From Diphasiastrum complanatum (taxonomy: Eukaryota > Streptophyta > Lycopodiopsida > Lycopodiales > Lycopodiaceae), in the NCBI GenBank assembly GCA_029204225.1, contig CM055099.1, forward strand, positions 56,298,386-56,362,385: a stretch of 64,000 nt of DNA, in the 5' to 3' direction. Positions 22,020-32,430 of the stretch are shown here, in pieces. The notes under the pieces are model-generated. The model worked only from the letters and a program-made list of their open reading frames with translations, made no database searches and was not told the DNA's origin. The first letter of the stretch is position 1. The number at the start of each line of letters is the position of its first letter. The translations under genes were made by a program, and so were the position numbers.

Positions 22020-22680
22020 ATGTTGATGTTGTAGAGCCCACTTCAAATCAAAATCCAAGGAGGAATTCATACAAAGTCCTCTAGTTTCACATTGAAAGAT
22101 GGCCAAAAGAGTTCTTAGATACATTTCATCTACTATGAATTTTGGCATTTTGTATAGAAGAGGGACTAATCTTGGCTAAGTAAGAGCCTATAGTGACTCG
22201 GATTTTGCAGGTGACAAAGTGGATAGAAGATCAACAAGTGCTTTTTCCACTTTTCTATCTGATGGAGTAGTATCATGGCTTTCCAAAAAGCAAGATACCA
22301 TCTCCCTATCTTCCACAAAATCCAAATACAAGGCCTTGACATCAACATGCAAGGAGGTCTACCATCTCAAAAGGCTATTGGTGGAGCTTCATTTCATGGA
22401 GGAGGAGATTCTTATCATCTATTGTGACAACCAATCAGCCCAATCACTTGCAACTAATTCTACATTCCATGCAAGGAGCAAACACATCGAGATTGCTCAT
22501 CATTTCGTGAGGGAGAAAGTGCAAGCCAAAGAGATCAAACTCCAACATGTGCCATCATCAAGTTGCTTGGCTGATTTGTTTACTAAATCTTTACCTAAAG
22601 ATTCATTTGTCAAGCTTAGATCTTCAATTGGAGTTATTGATAAAAGCATTGTGATTTCCAAGGCTAGATTTGAGGAGGAG
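22020..22680 (+). pseudogene. E-type copia fragment: linker scrap and RNase H
   Basis: An acidic linker-like scrap (DDTLDVDVVEP, about 22000-22070) is joined directly to the RKRVLRYI-type block at about 22085, so RT is deleted. RNase H follows with YSDSDFAGDKVDRRSTSAF, DTISLSSTKSKYKAL (the second acid, normally in an E-A/S-E/K-Y motif, reads K here), IIYCDNQSAQSLATN and ADLFTKSLP. It closely matches element E. The frame 22219-22719 continues through the purine tract into the LTR before it stops, as in E. Confidence 0.9.
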
Positions 22681-23373
22681 TGTGAAAAATTGCCTACATT
22701 GGCAAATCTAGCCATGTAGAATATCGTATATTTTGTCAATATTGTTTGTTGGTTACTTGAATGGCCAAAGTGCCACTTGTACGTACATTCACACCTAAAG
22801 TAGGTTACCATGAGTCAAGAGGAGTGGTTGTGTCCATTTGGTAGTGATTCCTACTTTGTAGGATCTAGACCATGATTTATGATGAGATTTGTACCTACCA
22901 TGCACCTACCAAGCATGACTCTTGGATCTAGGCTAGGGTTTTCACATTAGGACAAGAAAGTTGAGTCTAATTCCTTATTACATGTTGTATTTTCACCTAA
23001 CTTAGCAAAGGAAGTGTCTTTTACTATGTATTCTCATTCTCCATATAGTGAGGAGATAGAAACTTTTTGGAGCCTCAAGGAGAAACTCGAGTTTTCTCTC
23101 ATTGTATGGTGATTGCTTTTTATTCCAATGAAACCCAACTTTGGCACATTCTAAACAATGTTTACAGGTTGTACTACAGCCTCATTTCCACAAGTGTGGA
23201 GTTGGATTATAGTTATCGATCAATGTTCTGATTGTCTCTACTTGTTTTCTATCAAGCTGCTAAACTAGATCTTGTTTTCTGATGACTAGTATCTGATAGA
23301 TTGTTTAACAAGCACACAATCAATCTTGTGGATCATTCAAAGATCCATTTATGGTCCTTAGTACTGTACTTTT
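22681..23373 (+). repeat. E-type 3' LTR, missing its last bases
   Basis: It begins TGTGAAAAATTGCC right after GAGGAGGAG, and runs parallel to the inverted E LTRs (for example TGTCAATATTGTTTGTTGGTT and GGAGCCTCAAGGAGAAACTCG). It ends at GTACTGTACTTTT, where the E LTR would have a further CACA, so the extreme 3' end has been lost. Confidence 0.9.
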
Positions 23374-23980
23374 AAGACTTGCAAGCCCACCTTTCCACTC
23401 GAGCCCAACTTAGGATTTTACAATGTTCCAATCTGCCCTTGAACACCAGTGGGTTTCGATAACTCATCCCTATAATTTCGTCATGCTGTATCACAATGAT
23501 GTCTTATCCACAAGCTCATATGCTTATGAATTTCCTTCGAGTCGAATTTCTCTTCTTGTGAAAATTTGCCACACATCAAGTTTTGATAGAAATGAGAGAA
23601 CAAAGAACAGAACAAATTCAAGAGGCAAACACAATTGGAGAAAAGAGTAATCAACTTGATTCTAATGGTGATGATGATGATGATGATGATGAGGTGCAAC
23701 ACGATGAAGCAATGCACAATTTGATTGAATCTTACTTTGAAATAAACCAAAATGATGTTATGCACGCATACTCTACTGAAAATGGAGATCACGAACAATT
23801 TGAGATGGATGAAGACGAGATTCTATTGCGCAAGGAGGCACACTCCTTTGTATCCATGAGCATCCATTTCAAGACTAGTTACATCAATTCTTATTCTAAA
23901 CCTTCAAGCAACATAAAAATGGAGTGACCGTAGTGTCACATCATTATTCGAGTACTTAATACATAACACAACTTTTGTAT
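23374..23980 (+). other. Unassigned stretch with a small acidic frame
   Basis: A plus-strand frame at 23583-23927 (114 residues) encodes an acidic peptide with a run of seven Asp, built on a GAT microsatellite, and further acidic sequence (FEMDEDEILLRKEAH). A short preceding frame (23423-23650) overlaps it. I recognise no domain. It might be a remnant exon or a repeat-derived chance frame. Confidence 0.3.
23668..23692. repeat. (GAT)n microsatellite
   Basis: About seven uninterrupted GAT triplets followed by GAG; it encodes an Asp run in the plus-strand acidic frame. Confidence 0.9.
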
Positions 23981-24641
23981 TGTGAAAATTGTCAACATTT
24001 TCTAGCTAGTTTGAGGCCTAAATTGGCAATTTTTGTACATAGTTTCTGGATCTAACCTTTCACACATGTAAAAGAGGCCTAGATACTTCTATTTTAGTAT
24101 ATAATTCATATTGAAAAATTCTCAAACTTCAAGATCTTCAAAATGACACCAAAATCATGTTATTTAGACATATAGGCCAAAATTGGCTATTTTAGGCTAT
24201 TGCTGTCCTAAAATTGGGTCCTAAGTTCTAAAGAGAGGAGAAAGAGACATCTCTCTCACCTATATTAGGGTGAAATCTGTGGAGAATAGGTTGGAGAAAC
24301 TTATTGTATTGTTAAGAGAGATCAATAGATCATTGTCACAGTTTCTTCCTCCATTGTGAGCATTGCTTTGTGTATTGTCTTCAAGCTCTTGTGTATGATC
24401 TTAGGTGCTATCCAAAAGTGGTAGGCTACTATTCCACGGCCTGTTTGCTATTATTTTTGGCCACCTGATGATCAATATCTTTCATTAGTTTCTTTTGTCT
24501 CTTGAATGATTTGTCAAATTCATGTGTATCAAAGGTAGCATTAGGATGCTTTGCCATTTCTAGTTTTTGTAGCTTGTTGTGCAAAGATCTTAGCCAGAAC
24601 ATTTGAGATCTTAGATCCATTCAAGATCCACTTTTTTTACA
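23981..24641 (+). repeat. Element M 5' LTR or solo-like LTR
   Basis: It starts TGTGAAAATTGTCAAC and ends TTTTTTTACA (661 bp), immediately followed by a primer-site-like TGGTATAAAAGC. The start resembles those of C and D in the same orientation. A weak relative of the shared palindrome (CACACATGTA) lies near 24061. The internal region is lost within about 100 bp, where a gypsy-type LTR begins. Confidence 0.75.
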
Positions 24642-24653
24642 TGGTATAAAAGC
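24642..24653 (+). other. Primer-binding site of element M, diverged
   Basis: It reads TGGTATAAAAGC, two changes from the copia consensus, and directly abuts the LTR end. Confidence 0.7.
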
Positions 24654-24744
24654 TGGCTGGCCACTATTTATAGTAAGATTATCATTTATGGTGATATTTG
24701 GATGTTTGATCAAGTTCAAGCATGATTATGCATTGCATTGTTGA

Positions 24745-25360
24745 TCAAATCTTACTAACCTGGAATTTAGACTTCCTGAACCCAAGTTAGTGAATAAAAT
24801 AGGGGTTCCCACCAAGATTCGTTTTCAAATTGGGTTCCTCCATTCAATGAATGGTTTCCTACTTTTTTTTGAATTTGAATAGTTAGGGAGGCAAGAATTG
24901 GCCAATAGGAATTGAGACCAAGACTCTCCAATCCACTATATAAGTGGTGGTTTCAAATACATGTTCTCTCTTCATTTCAATACAAGCAGGTTGGCCCTCT
25001 TATAGAATGGACCAGGAATGTCCTTGCTCTCAATCTCTCTTCCTCCATCTCTCATGCTTTTTTTGAATTTTCTAATTGTTGGATTTGATATTTATTGGGA
25101 TTGAATGTTCTTATGTTTTTTGTGAGAGAAAAGAGGAGAGAGAGGGGCAAGTTTCTATCATTGCGGATTAGGGTTAATGGTTGTAGTGTTAATGCTTAGT
25201 GTTTATGGATCTTATTGTTAATGTGCACATGCTGGATATTGGAATACACTATCGCTCTCATGGGAACTAACCTCCACGTGACAACTAACCTTGTCTCATT
25301 AATGCTTGTGTGCTTGGATCTAAGGTTGAGGCTAGGATAGGAAATAGCCCCCTACAGTTT
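24745..25360 (+). repeat. Gypsy-type LTR J1
   Basis: A stretch around GAATAGTTAGGGAGGCA..AATTGGCCAATAGGA, a TATA box (TATATAAG, 24937-24944), and a diverged primer site TGGCATCGTTGCTGGAAAG at 25361-25379 are all shared with J2 at 44.2-44.8 kb. The primer site belongs to the plant gypsy type ..GCCGTTGCCGGGG... The outer edge near 24745 is a guess. Internal sequence after the primer site is AT-rich and soon unrecognisable. Confidence 0.65.
24937..24944 (+). promoter_or_regulatory. TATA box of gypsy-type LTR J1
   Basis: TATATAAG, in the same relative place as TATAAAAG in LTR J2. Confidence 0.55.
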
Positions 25361-25379
25361 TGGCATCGTTGCTGGAAAG
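25361..25379 (+). other. Diverged gypsy-type primer-binding site (J1)
   Basis: TGGCATCGTTGCTGGAAAG differs from the plant gypsy site TGGCGCCGTTGCCGGGG at several bases, in a place matching the J2 site at 44765. Confidence 0.6.
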
Positions 25380-25899
25380 CTACACCAATTTTTTAGTTTG
25401 TAGCATGTTTGGATGGATGTTAGCTTGCATTTAGTCATCTTGTTTTGGCATTAGTAGGGTTAAAATTGCATCTTAGAGTTAGATTGGATGCTATTTTGCT
25501 TGATTTGAGTGGTTTTGCTTGTTTTAAATCTAATTTGATTATTGAGTAGGGGAAGCCATACAGATCACAATTCTTAAGATCCATTTGGATCTGAGAAATT
25601 AGAGAACACAACAAAAATCATTCAATTCTGTCAGATTTGGTGTGAAGAAACAATTTGTTTCAAGCCACAAACCTTTGCTAGCTTTAGAGCTCAAGTCTGC
25701 AAAAATGCAAGGGAGCTACCTAGACATGAAGACCAAAGCTTTGCGACCTGAATGTCGTGGAAGCAAAGCTTTCTTTAATTTTGTCTTCGTCTTCTTATTC
25801 GTGAACTATTTTGTTTCTTCATATTTTCTTTTGCGGGGAAGCTTTTGCAGGATCCTAGACACTCGACTACACATCACAGAACACATTTTATTCTAGCAA
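25380..25899. other. Gypsy-type leader remnant; no gene seen
   Basis: The first 150 bp parallel the J2 leader (GCATTTAGTCATCTTG, TAGGGTTA). A plus-strand frame at 25642-25896 ends in a hydrophobic stretch but nothing supports a gene. Confidence 0.4.
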
Positions 25900-26340
25900 T
25901 CAAGACAAACAGCACAAGACTAAAAAATACACGAAATTAGAGCAATTATATTATCAGTTTAGTTTTTAGAGCAAGATCATCAGTGTCTCGCTCGTTGGCG
26001 GAATGACACTCTACTCTCTGATTGTGTTCTACTCGTTGGTAGACTTTCATGCACAGCTCTATTGTTTCTAGTATTTTTCTTCATGCTCTACTCGCTACGT
26101 CTATCTCTCTATCTCTTACAGATCTCTCTATTCATATTTCTTCTTCACGTTAGTTTATGATCCAGAGAGGACCGTTTATACCTCCATAGTGTGGAGTTTA
26201 CAAGATAACTAAACGTAGAATCACAAGACTAATTAATGCTAATCAACTAGTTAGTTAGTCTTCATCGTTGCCACTCGTTTCAGTTGGGCGTGAAGTCTAC
26301 GACTCCAAGCCCGTAAAGTTGCCAGCTGGCAGCACAAAAG
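25900..26340 (-). repeat. LTR related to the Copia-3 LTR, inverted
   Basis: The reverse complement shares with the Copia-3 LTR the stretch TAACTAACTAGTTGATTAGC, then CTTGTAAACTCCACAC, a TATA box (TATAAA, plus 26175-26180), and a later GTGCATGAAAGTCTACCAACG. It lies downstream (minus strand) of an RT fragment with RNase H missing between them. Edges are approximate. Confidence 0.65.
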
Positions 26341-26640
26341 TATCCTTGCCATCTTCTGTTCTTCCTCTTCTATTTTTGGGCAATCTTGCTTCGTGAGCTT
26401 GGCTCCAGCTATCATTGGTGTAGCCTTTTCCTTGCAGTCCATCATGTGGTACTGCCTTAGCACTTTCCTGGCATATTCTGACTGACTCAAGTGCATTTTG
26501 CCCTTTGTTCGATCTCTTCTGATCTTTCAGCCCTAGGCATTTCGTTGCTTCTCCAATTTTTGTGATTTTGTAGCTTTCAAAAATCTGACTCTTTGTGTCT
26601 TTGATCAGCATCAAGGGACCTCTAATCAATGATATAGGTA
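26300..26640 (-). pseudogene. Copia RT C-terminal fragment fused to LTR
   Basis: Minus-strand translation gives MLIKDTKSQIF, then GEATKCLGLKI (the conserved LGE..xFLGI block), then MHLSQSEYARKVLRQYHMMD and KEKATPM, the end of copia RT. A frameshift lies inside this run. The frame then runs straight into LTR sequence, so the RT/RNase H connection and RNase H are deleted. Confidence 0.75.
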
Positions 26641-26990
26641 ATGATAATGGACCCTCACTATCATTCACAAAAGCATCATTCAAGGTACATCCTACTTTGA
26701 ACACTTCACATTCATCTCTCCCATTTGACTTGAGATCTTCCTCACCAAGTCTCATGATAGAACCTTTTGATCTACGTTCTTTATGAATACATGTGACACC
26801 ACTTGTTGCAAAAATGACTTTCTTGGACTCATCACATAAAGATGCAAAAGAACGTTTTTCTTCAAACATGCTCAAAGGACCATCTTTCTCCAAATGAGTA
26901 AATAAGTCATTAGCAACAACCATTTCCAAAGAAGGGTTTTCATCACCTCCATTGATGAAGTTAGCTCTCTTCTTACCTTTTTAATTTTTT
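26641..26990 (-). pseudogene. Unrecognised coding stretch between copia fragments
   Basis: The minus-strand frame (upper part of 26929-26297) reads about 100 residues, including DLFTHLEKDGPLSMFEEK and VIFATSGVTCIHKERR, that match none of the canonical copia domains I know. Upstream sequence to about 27000 continues in the same frame with KRANFINGGDENPSLE. It lies where integrase and the RT N-terminus should be, so it may be a lineage-specific linker, a filler from elsewhere, or a captured gene piece. Confidence 0.4.
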
Positions 26991-27144
26991 CACTTGCCAT
27001 GTAGTTCCATTGAAGAGCCACCAAGACTTGGCAATCTATGAGTAGAAGAGTTCAAACATGATACTAACTTAGCACTACATGACTCCATTTGACTAGTAGG
27101 TAGCACTAGTCCATCTTCAAGATCCAATGGATCCAAAACATTGA

Positions 27145-27824
27145 TCATAGATTCACCATAATTGCCAAGTTAGCACAACAATAAATATCTCCAAGAAGCT
27201 CATTAAATATCAACCTAGATCTAGCATAAGGAAGCCCTTTAGACTTTGCATAAGATCTACCAATCTTATTGATGCTAGGAATTGACTTTTGAAAGTTGAG
27301 AGAACCACCAACATCCATTTCATTCATCTTGTTAGACATAACAAATGCATCAAGCTTGTAAAGTCTACCTTGTCTATTTCCCCTAGCAATCAAGGCATCT
27401 CCCTTAGTAATGAAGCAAACATCCCCAACAAACTTTGTCTTGTACCCTTTCTTTAACATTTGACCAACACTTAGCAAATCCTTGAAAGTGAAGGAATGTA
27501 AAGAACACCATCAAGCCTTGCATTCCTACTAGTAGAAAGGCAAATAGGAATTGAGCCAATACCTTTGAACATACACTCACCAGCATTTGGCATGTGAACC
27601 ACTTTCTTGGTTCCAACATAAGAGATCAAAGAAGTAAAGAACTCCTTGTGACTAGTCATGTGTGAACTAGATCCACTATCTATCCACCATGAATCCTTGT
27701 CACTTCCACTTGACATTAGACTTGAAGAACACATCATGAGAGAATCACAAGAATCTAGATCCTCATTAGAAGTACAAAAGTTGTTTTGCTTCATTACTTT
27801 GCCTCTTGTGACATTCATTTGCAA
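27145..27824 (-). pseudogene. Element N protease and GAG-pre-integrase remnant
   Basis: The frame 27824-27471 holds WWIDSGSSSHM (catalytic DSG with its usual context) and RNARLDGVLYIPSLSRIC, the protease core. A frameshift leads to 27477-27145: MLSVGQMLKKGYKTKF, then ARGNRQGRLYKLDA, the protease-to-integrase junction. The zinc-binding LWHxRLGH region expected next is absent; the frame ends in unrelated residues. Confidence 0.8.
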
Positions 27825-28611
27825 AATTACCTTTTATCCCACAATATAAGCACTTGAACTTTGACTTATCTTTCTTTCTAAAAGAAGTAGAAGAGGAGGA
27901 GGAAGAGTGATCATCATGATCCGAGTTACCACCTTTGAACCACTTCCCTTTGCCTTTACATTTGCCTTTGCCTTTGCCTTTTGTGAAGAAAGCCTCTTCA
28001 CCTCCACCTTGCAAGGATGCACCATCAAGCTTTGATTGCAACCTATGTTCTTCAAACAATAAGATTTCTTGCAAGTCAACCACAATTGGCAAGACTCTTT
28101 GAGTGGAAAAACTTTGCACAAGGTTAGCATGTTCATCTAGCAAACCATTCAACATAACCTGGACTATTTCACCATCTTTTATGCTTTCATCAATGCATGC
28201 TAGATCATCACTTAAGGACTTAACCCTCAAGACAAATGCATGTGCACTTTCACCCTCTCTTTGCCTACTAGAAAATATTTGCCTCCTTAGGGTCAATACC
28301 CTAGATGTGGACTTTGATTCAAAGAGCTTCTTCAAGGCATTCCATGCCTCACTTGCACTTTGACACTTACCAACTTCCTTGAGAAGTTCATTGGTAGCAT
28401 TCATTTTAATGATATGAAGAGCTCTTTTGGCCTTCTTATCAAACCTTTGTTGCTCCTCTTGAACTGTGGGTGGTCTCTCTTCAGTTCCTGCAACTATGTC
28501 CATGAGTTCATTCAACTCAAGTAAGGATTCCATCCTCACTTTCCAAGTAGAGTAGTTTGATGAACTCAACCTATCATTAGTTTCTAATATGATCCCACCA
28601 TTGGAAGCCAT
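27766..28611 (-). pseudogene. Element N gag
   Basis: An uninterrupted 281-residue frame begins MASNGGIILETNDRLSSSNY and carries the copia gag blocks WKVRMESLLEL, EAWNALKKLFESKSTSRVLTLRRQ and VLRVKSLSDDLACIDESIKD, a Lys/Gly repeat (GKGKGKCKGKGKW), and a knuckle CLYCGIKGNFANEC in which the His ligand of CX2CX4HX4C is replaced by Asn. Protease follows in another frame with an overlap of about 58 nt. The gag looks nearly intact; the missing His may impair zinc binding. Confidence 0.85.
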
Positions 28612-28636
28612 GAATATAATGTTTCTTCAACTTTTA

Positions 28637-28649
28637 GGCTCTGTCCTAA
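28637..28649 (-). other. Degenerate primer-binding site of element N
   Basis: The minus strand reads AGGACAGAGCC followed by TAAAAG, resembling TGGTATCAGAGCC. It lies only about 25 nt before the gag ATG, so the leader would be very short. Confidence 0.4.
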
Positions 28650-28650
28650 A

Positions 28651-29390
28651 GCACCTAACACTCACTTTCCTCTCAACAAATGATGGATAAGGAAACCCTA
28701 AAACACTTCTATCTTGAACCTGGCTGGTTTCCAAGCATAGAAAAGAAGATTGAAACACATGCAACACTTTGCACACACTAACAATGGATTACAAACTCAA
28801 ACCAACCTGAACACATTCTTGCTTAAGCTCTCAAACTTTCCAACAAGTGACCAAATCAAGTTATGGTGTAAAGAGTTACTTGCATTCTTAGAAATACACA
28901 AGACTAGGCTACCAAGAATACTTAGAATTGAACAAACTTGATCAACACACTGAGATATTGATTTAACCTGTAAAACCACATGTAAATCACACTTCTAAAA
29001 GTTTTTAAACTCCATCAAATGATAGATACAAGCTTTAGAGGTGAATGAAAGAGCACACTTAGTGAATCACAAGACTAGCTTCACTAGCTTGTCAAATCTT
29101 GGTGTTTAGATGTAGATCTAAGATCACTTCACATGAGAATGTTCCTCAACCTATTAACAACTTAAAAACACATTTGCATAATGGTTAAAGCCTTCTAGCA
29201 AATGCTCCAATAAAATTACATAAGGAGAGTAACTTACATGCTCAACAAACTACACCAAAGTTTATGCAAAAGATCGTTGACAATCTGTTCACCCAAAAGG
29301 GGATCCATTTAAGGAGAAGGTTCATCCACTTAAGGAGAGTGTTCATCCACAAAGGAGAGTATTCATCCACAAAAGTGGAGATTGTCAACA
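28651..29390 (-). repeat. Candidate 5' LTR of element N with U3 tandem repeats
   Basis: The outer edge reads TGTTGACAATCTCC on the minus strand (plus GGAGATTGTCAACA ending at 29390), a normal LTR start. The first 90 bp hold four tandem units of about 20 bp (29302-29381, TTCATCCACAAAGGAGAGTA-type), followed at 29276-29286 by an 11-bp inverse of the terminal sequence. No coding is seen in 28651-29275. The inner edge is not well defined. Confidence 0.45.
29302..29381. repeat. Four 20-bp tandem units
   Basis: Units of 19-21 bp based on TTCATCCAC-AAAGGAGAGT, flanked by the perfect inverted pair GTTGACAATCT (29276-29286) and AGATTGTCAAC (29379-29389). Confidence 0.85.
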
Positions 29391-29509
29391 ATACATTGAA
29401 CAGAATATTGTTAGTATTAAATATGCACAAGCCTCACAATCAACAAATGATTAGGTGTTATGATCTGATCCAAAATGGCTTCTTCTCAGCCTCTGATCTT
29501 CAATAGACC

Positions 29510-29990
29510 TGAAATATGATTTTGATCCACAAGTTCAACTCAACAAATTCGTGCTGTAACAAGAATTGATTGATTCTATCGAACCAGGCCCTAGGGGCTT
29601 GCTTCAGCCCGTAGAGAGCTTTCTACAATTTGCATACATTATGCTCTTGGACTTGAAGGATGTAATCTTCAGATTGATAAATATAAATGTCTTCTTGTAT
29701 ATATGTGTTTAGAAACACTGTCTCAACATCCATCAGGTAAAATTCTAGATCTTCGGTAGTTGGAATAGCGAGTAATGTTGGAATCGACTAATGCTTTACC
29801 ATTGGACTGAAGATCTCAATGTAGTCAATCTTGTAAACATGTTCATATCCTTTGATTTCATTTGGCTTTCAAACTATTTAGGTTGCGCTTCAACTTGAAA
29901 ATCCACTTAGTGTCGATAATCTTCACATTTGGAGGAGGTTTTGACAAGACACCAAGTCTTGTCCTTCAACAGGGAATTGTACTTAGCATT
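29510..29990 (-). pseudogene. Element H reverse transcriptase fragment
   Basis: Minus-strand translation in shifting frames gives KWIFKLKRN, then MDVETVFLNTYIQEDIYIYQ (the D-V-x-x-F-L catalytic-acid block), and ALYGLKQAPRAWFDRINQFLL. The YVDD box is beyond the truncation. Several stops interrupt it. Confidence 0.7.
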
Positions 29991-30656
29991 CATGGCTATG
30001 CGCTAGTTGTCTACATTTGAACTTGACAATGCTTTTGATATTGAGACAAGTTCATCAATGATTGATAACTGCTTGAGGGATATAATGATTAGGCTCATGT
30101 CGGTGTTGAGTAGACTTTTGAACAATTGTCGGTTGTTGAGTCAATGGATCCTCCTATTGCATGACATGGGTATCTTGGATTGATGTCGAAACAATCATAG
30201 GACGAGGCCTATCAATGATGATTGGAGTGTTGAAATGAACTCATGTATTGACTACTTCTGTTTGAAATCATAAAATTTGTCTTCAAGGAAGATGACATCT
30301 TGACTGACTGAGATTCAACTTGATTCAACATCAATATTTGACTGGCTTTGTCATGTGAGGTCGAGTCCCGATACAAATATTTCTGCAACTGGTAGGATCG
30401 AGCTTATTTCTCAAGTTAGAAGAAATCTATACATAGCAAAGACAACCAAACACAGGTGCTTTAGACTCGGCTTGTAGCCATAGTAGGCTTCAAAAGTATT
30501 CCTTAAGTTGATTGCCTTTGTGCTCGAATAGTTTTTTAGATAGCAAGTTGTTGAAATTGTTATAGCCCAAAATTTCCTGGGTAGCTGAGTATTTGATAAC
30601 GTTAATCGCGCTGCATTGAGTAAAGTCTGGTTCTTCCTTTCGACGACTCCATTTTG

Positions 30657-31097
30657 CTATGGCGTATAGCTGGTTGTGAACTGATGATGAATGCCACATG
30701 ACAATAGATAGTTAGACATTTTTTCTAACATATATTCTCCCCCACTATCTATGTGTAGGGTCTTGAGCTTTCGACTAGCAAACTGCTTGAATTCTTTAAA
30801 CCAATTGAATGCCTCAAACTTGTTCTTGATGTATATAGTGTTGGTCAATCGCGAGTAGTCATCGATAAAAGTGTGAAAATATAATGTTGAACCCAGAGAT
30901 GGAGTACTCACAGGGCCACACAGATCACTATGTATCAATAGTAAAATGGACTTAGCTCTAGTGGCTTGTCCCTTTGAGAATCTTGATCTAGGTTGTTTTC
31001 CTAGTAAGCACATCTCACAAACATGTCGAATGTCAATGGAGGCAACATTAATGCTTAAGTCCTTAATCATGCTATGAATGTACAAGATTGTTCTCAT
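30657..31097 (-). pseudogene. Element H integrase core
   Basis: The 146-residue frame holds CEMCLLGKQPRSRF (Cys pair), LLIHSDLCGPV with the first catalytic Asp, YFHTFIDDYSRL, and HIDSGGEYM with the second. It ends QFTTSYTP just before the block that would carry the catalytic Glu, which is out of frame beyond a stop. Confidence 0.8.
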
Positions 31098-31292
31098 ATT
31101 TAAATGTCCTAGTCTTTGATGTCATAACTGAGCATTAGAAGTACTTACATTGGTAGAAAGTGCATAATCATGACTCAAGATATACAAGTTACCTTTCTAT
31201 TTGTAGAGAGGATTTCATTACAATCTTTATCTAAAATAGTACTATTTTGTTTTGAATTGAACAAAGTTCTATAGCCCTAATCTATGATCTTG

Positions 31293-31559
31293 CTAATAGA
31301 AAATAAATTCTTTGTCACTTTGGGGTAGATAAAGTAAACTATTAAGCAATGTCACGTTACTATTTGAAAGATGAAGACATATAGATCCTTGTCCTTCAAT
31401 CTGACATTGTGTACTTAAGTCACCGAAGTAGATGTACTTTGAATATGCTAATGTGAGTACTTCGAATAGGAATTTACATGGAGTCATGTGCTGAGAAACA
31501 TCAGAATTGAGATACCATAGCAGGGTATGTCTACTTTGTTGATCTTGTACCATCAACAT
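31293..31559 (-). pseudogene. Element H protease remnant
   Basis: WYLNSDVSQHMTPCK replaces the usual WxxDSGASxHMT, so the catalytic Asp is Asn. A YIYFGD..Q..IEGQGSICLHL block and LLNSLLYLPQ follow at the right spacing. Inactive. Confidence 0.6.
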
Positions 31560-32022
31560 GTTCTGGTAGAATCAGATCCCCCCTCCTGTTGCTGCATCTT
31601 CTTCTTTACTTTGTTGTGCTTGAGAACTCGACAGTCCTTGATGTCGGGGTTGGTTCTCTTGGAATGCTTGAAAAAGAGCTTGGTTTTTGGCTTTTGATAT
31701 TGTCGATCGTGTTGTTGTTGTTGTTGGTTTGACTCAGTCTGCTCAGCTTTTGTCTTCTTATCCTTTGAAGTTTTCTTCTTTCAGGACTGTCGCTTATTTG
31801 GATAGAGGACAACTATCTTCATATTCGATGTTGATAAGCTTTTCCTTCTTACTTTTTCTTGAAATAAACTTGCTATCAACTTTTGTAGATACAAGTTAGG
31901 AGCATTGCTCAAAAGCAATACTAAATTGTTATAAGAGAGAAAAATACTGGACATAAGAGACAATGTCATGTTAGTGTCTTCGTCCAACACCAGTGACCTT
32001 CTACAACAAGTTGGTTAAGCAG

Positions 32023-32298
32023 CTATTTGAGTTCGTTCTGATGATTAATGAATGAGGTTCCTACACTCATCTTGAACGACAAGAACTTCTTTCTTAGGAA
32101 GAGACGAGTCGATAAATCTATCGTTTCGTACAAACTAGTAAGAATGTCCCATGCTTCTTTGGAACTGGAATAATTTGCTACATGAGCTATTTGTGAATAT
32201 TTTAGATTCAGAGATACAATGTTTAATGCTTTGCCATCTTTTTCTTCCCAAGAGGTCAACATTTCAAGTTCAACCAGTTTGGCTATTGAATTGCACAA
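32023..32298 (-). pseudogene. Element H gag fragment
   Basis: The 91-residue frame includes SSSKEAWDILTSLYETIDLSTRLFLRKKFLSFKM, the gag block with the pattern EAWxxLxxxYE..xxxRxxxLR. Flanking frames toward 31606 are basic and may be the gag tail. Confidence 0.7.
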
Positions 32299-32430
32299 TC
32301 TTGTGCTCGAGAATAGTTCACATTACTAATGCACTATGTGATGTGATCTTACTATGCTGGTTACAATTTAAGTCATATTTCTACTTCTTGAAGAGCGCTC
32401 ACTCTCCCATGTGATCTCTAATTCTAAGAA

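Larger units (their letters stand above)
29500..32430 (-). mobile_element. Element H: decayed minus-strand copia
   Basis: From high to low coordinate the minus strand shows gag (32298-32023), a basic gag tail (31990-31606), protease remnant (31559-31293), integrase (31097-30657), integrase/linker scraps to about 30000 and RT (about 29990-29510). All are frame-broken. Neither LTR nor primer site could be recognised; the RT ends near the candidate LTR of element N, which may have inserted into it. Confidence 0.8.

Noticed and set aside
24429-24620. 63-residue minus-strand frame in LTR M
   Set aside because: It lies wholly within an LTR and matches nothing recognisable.
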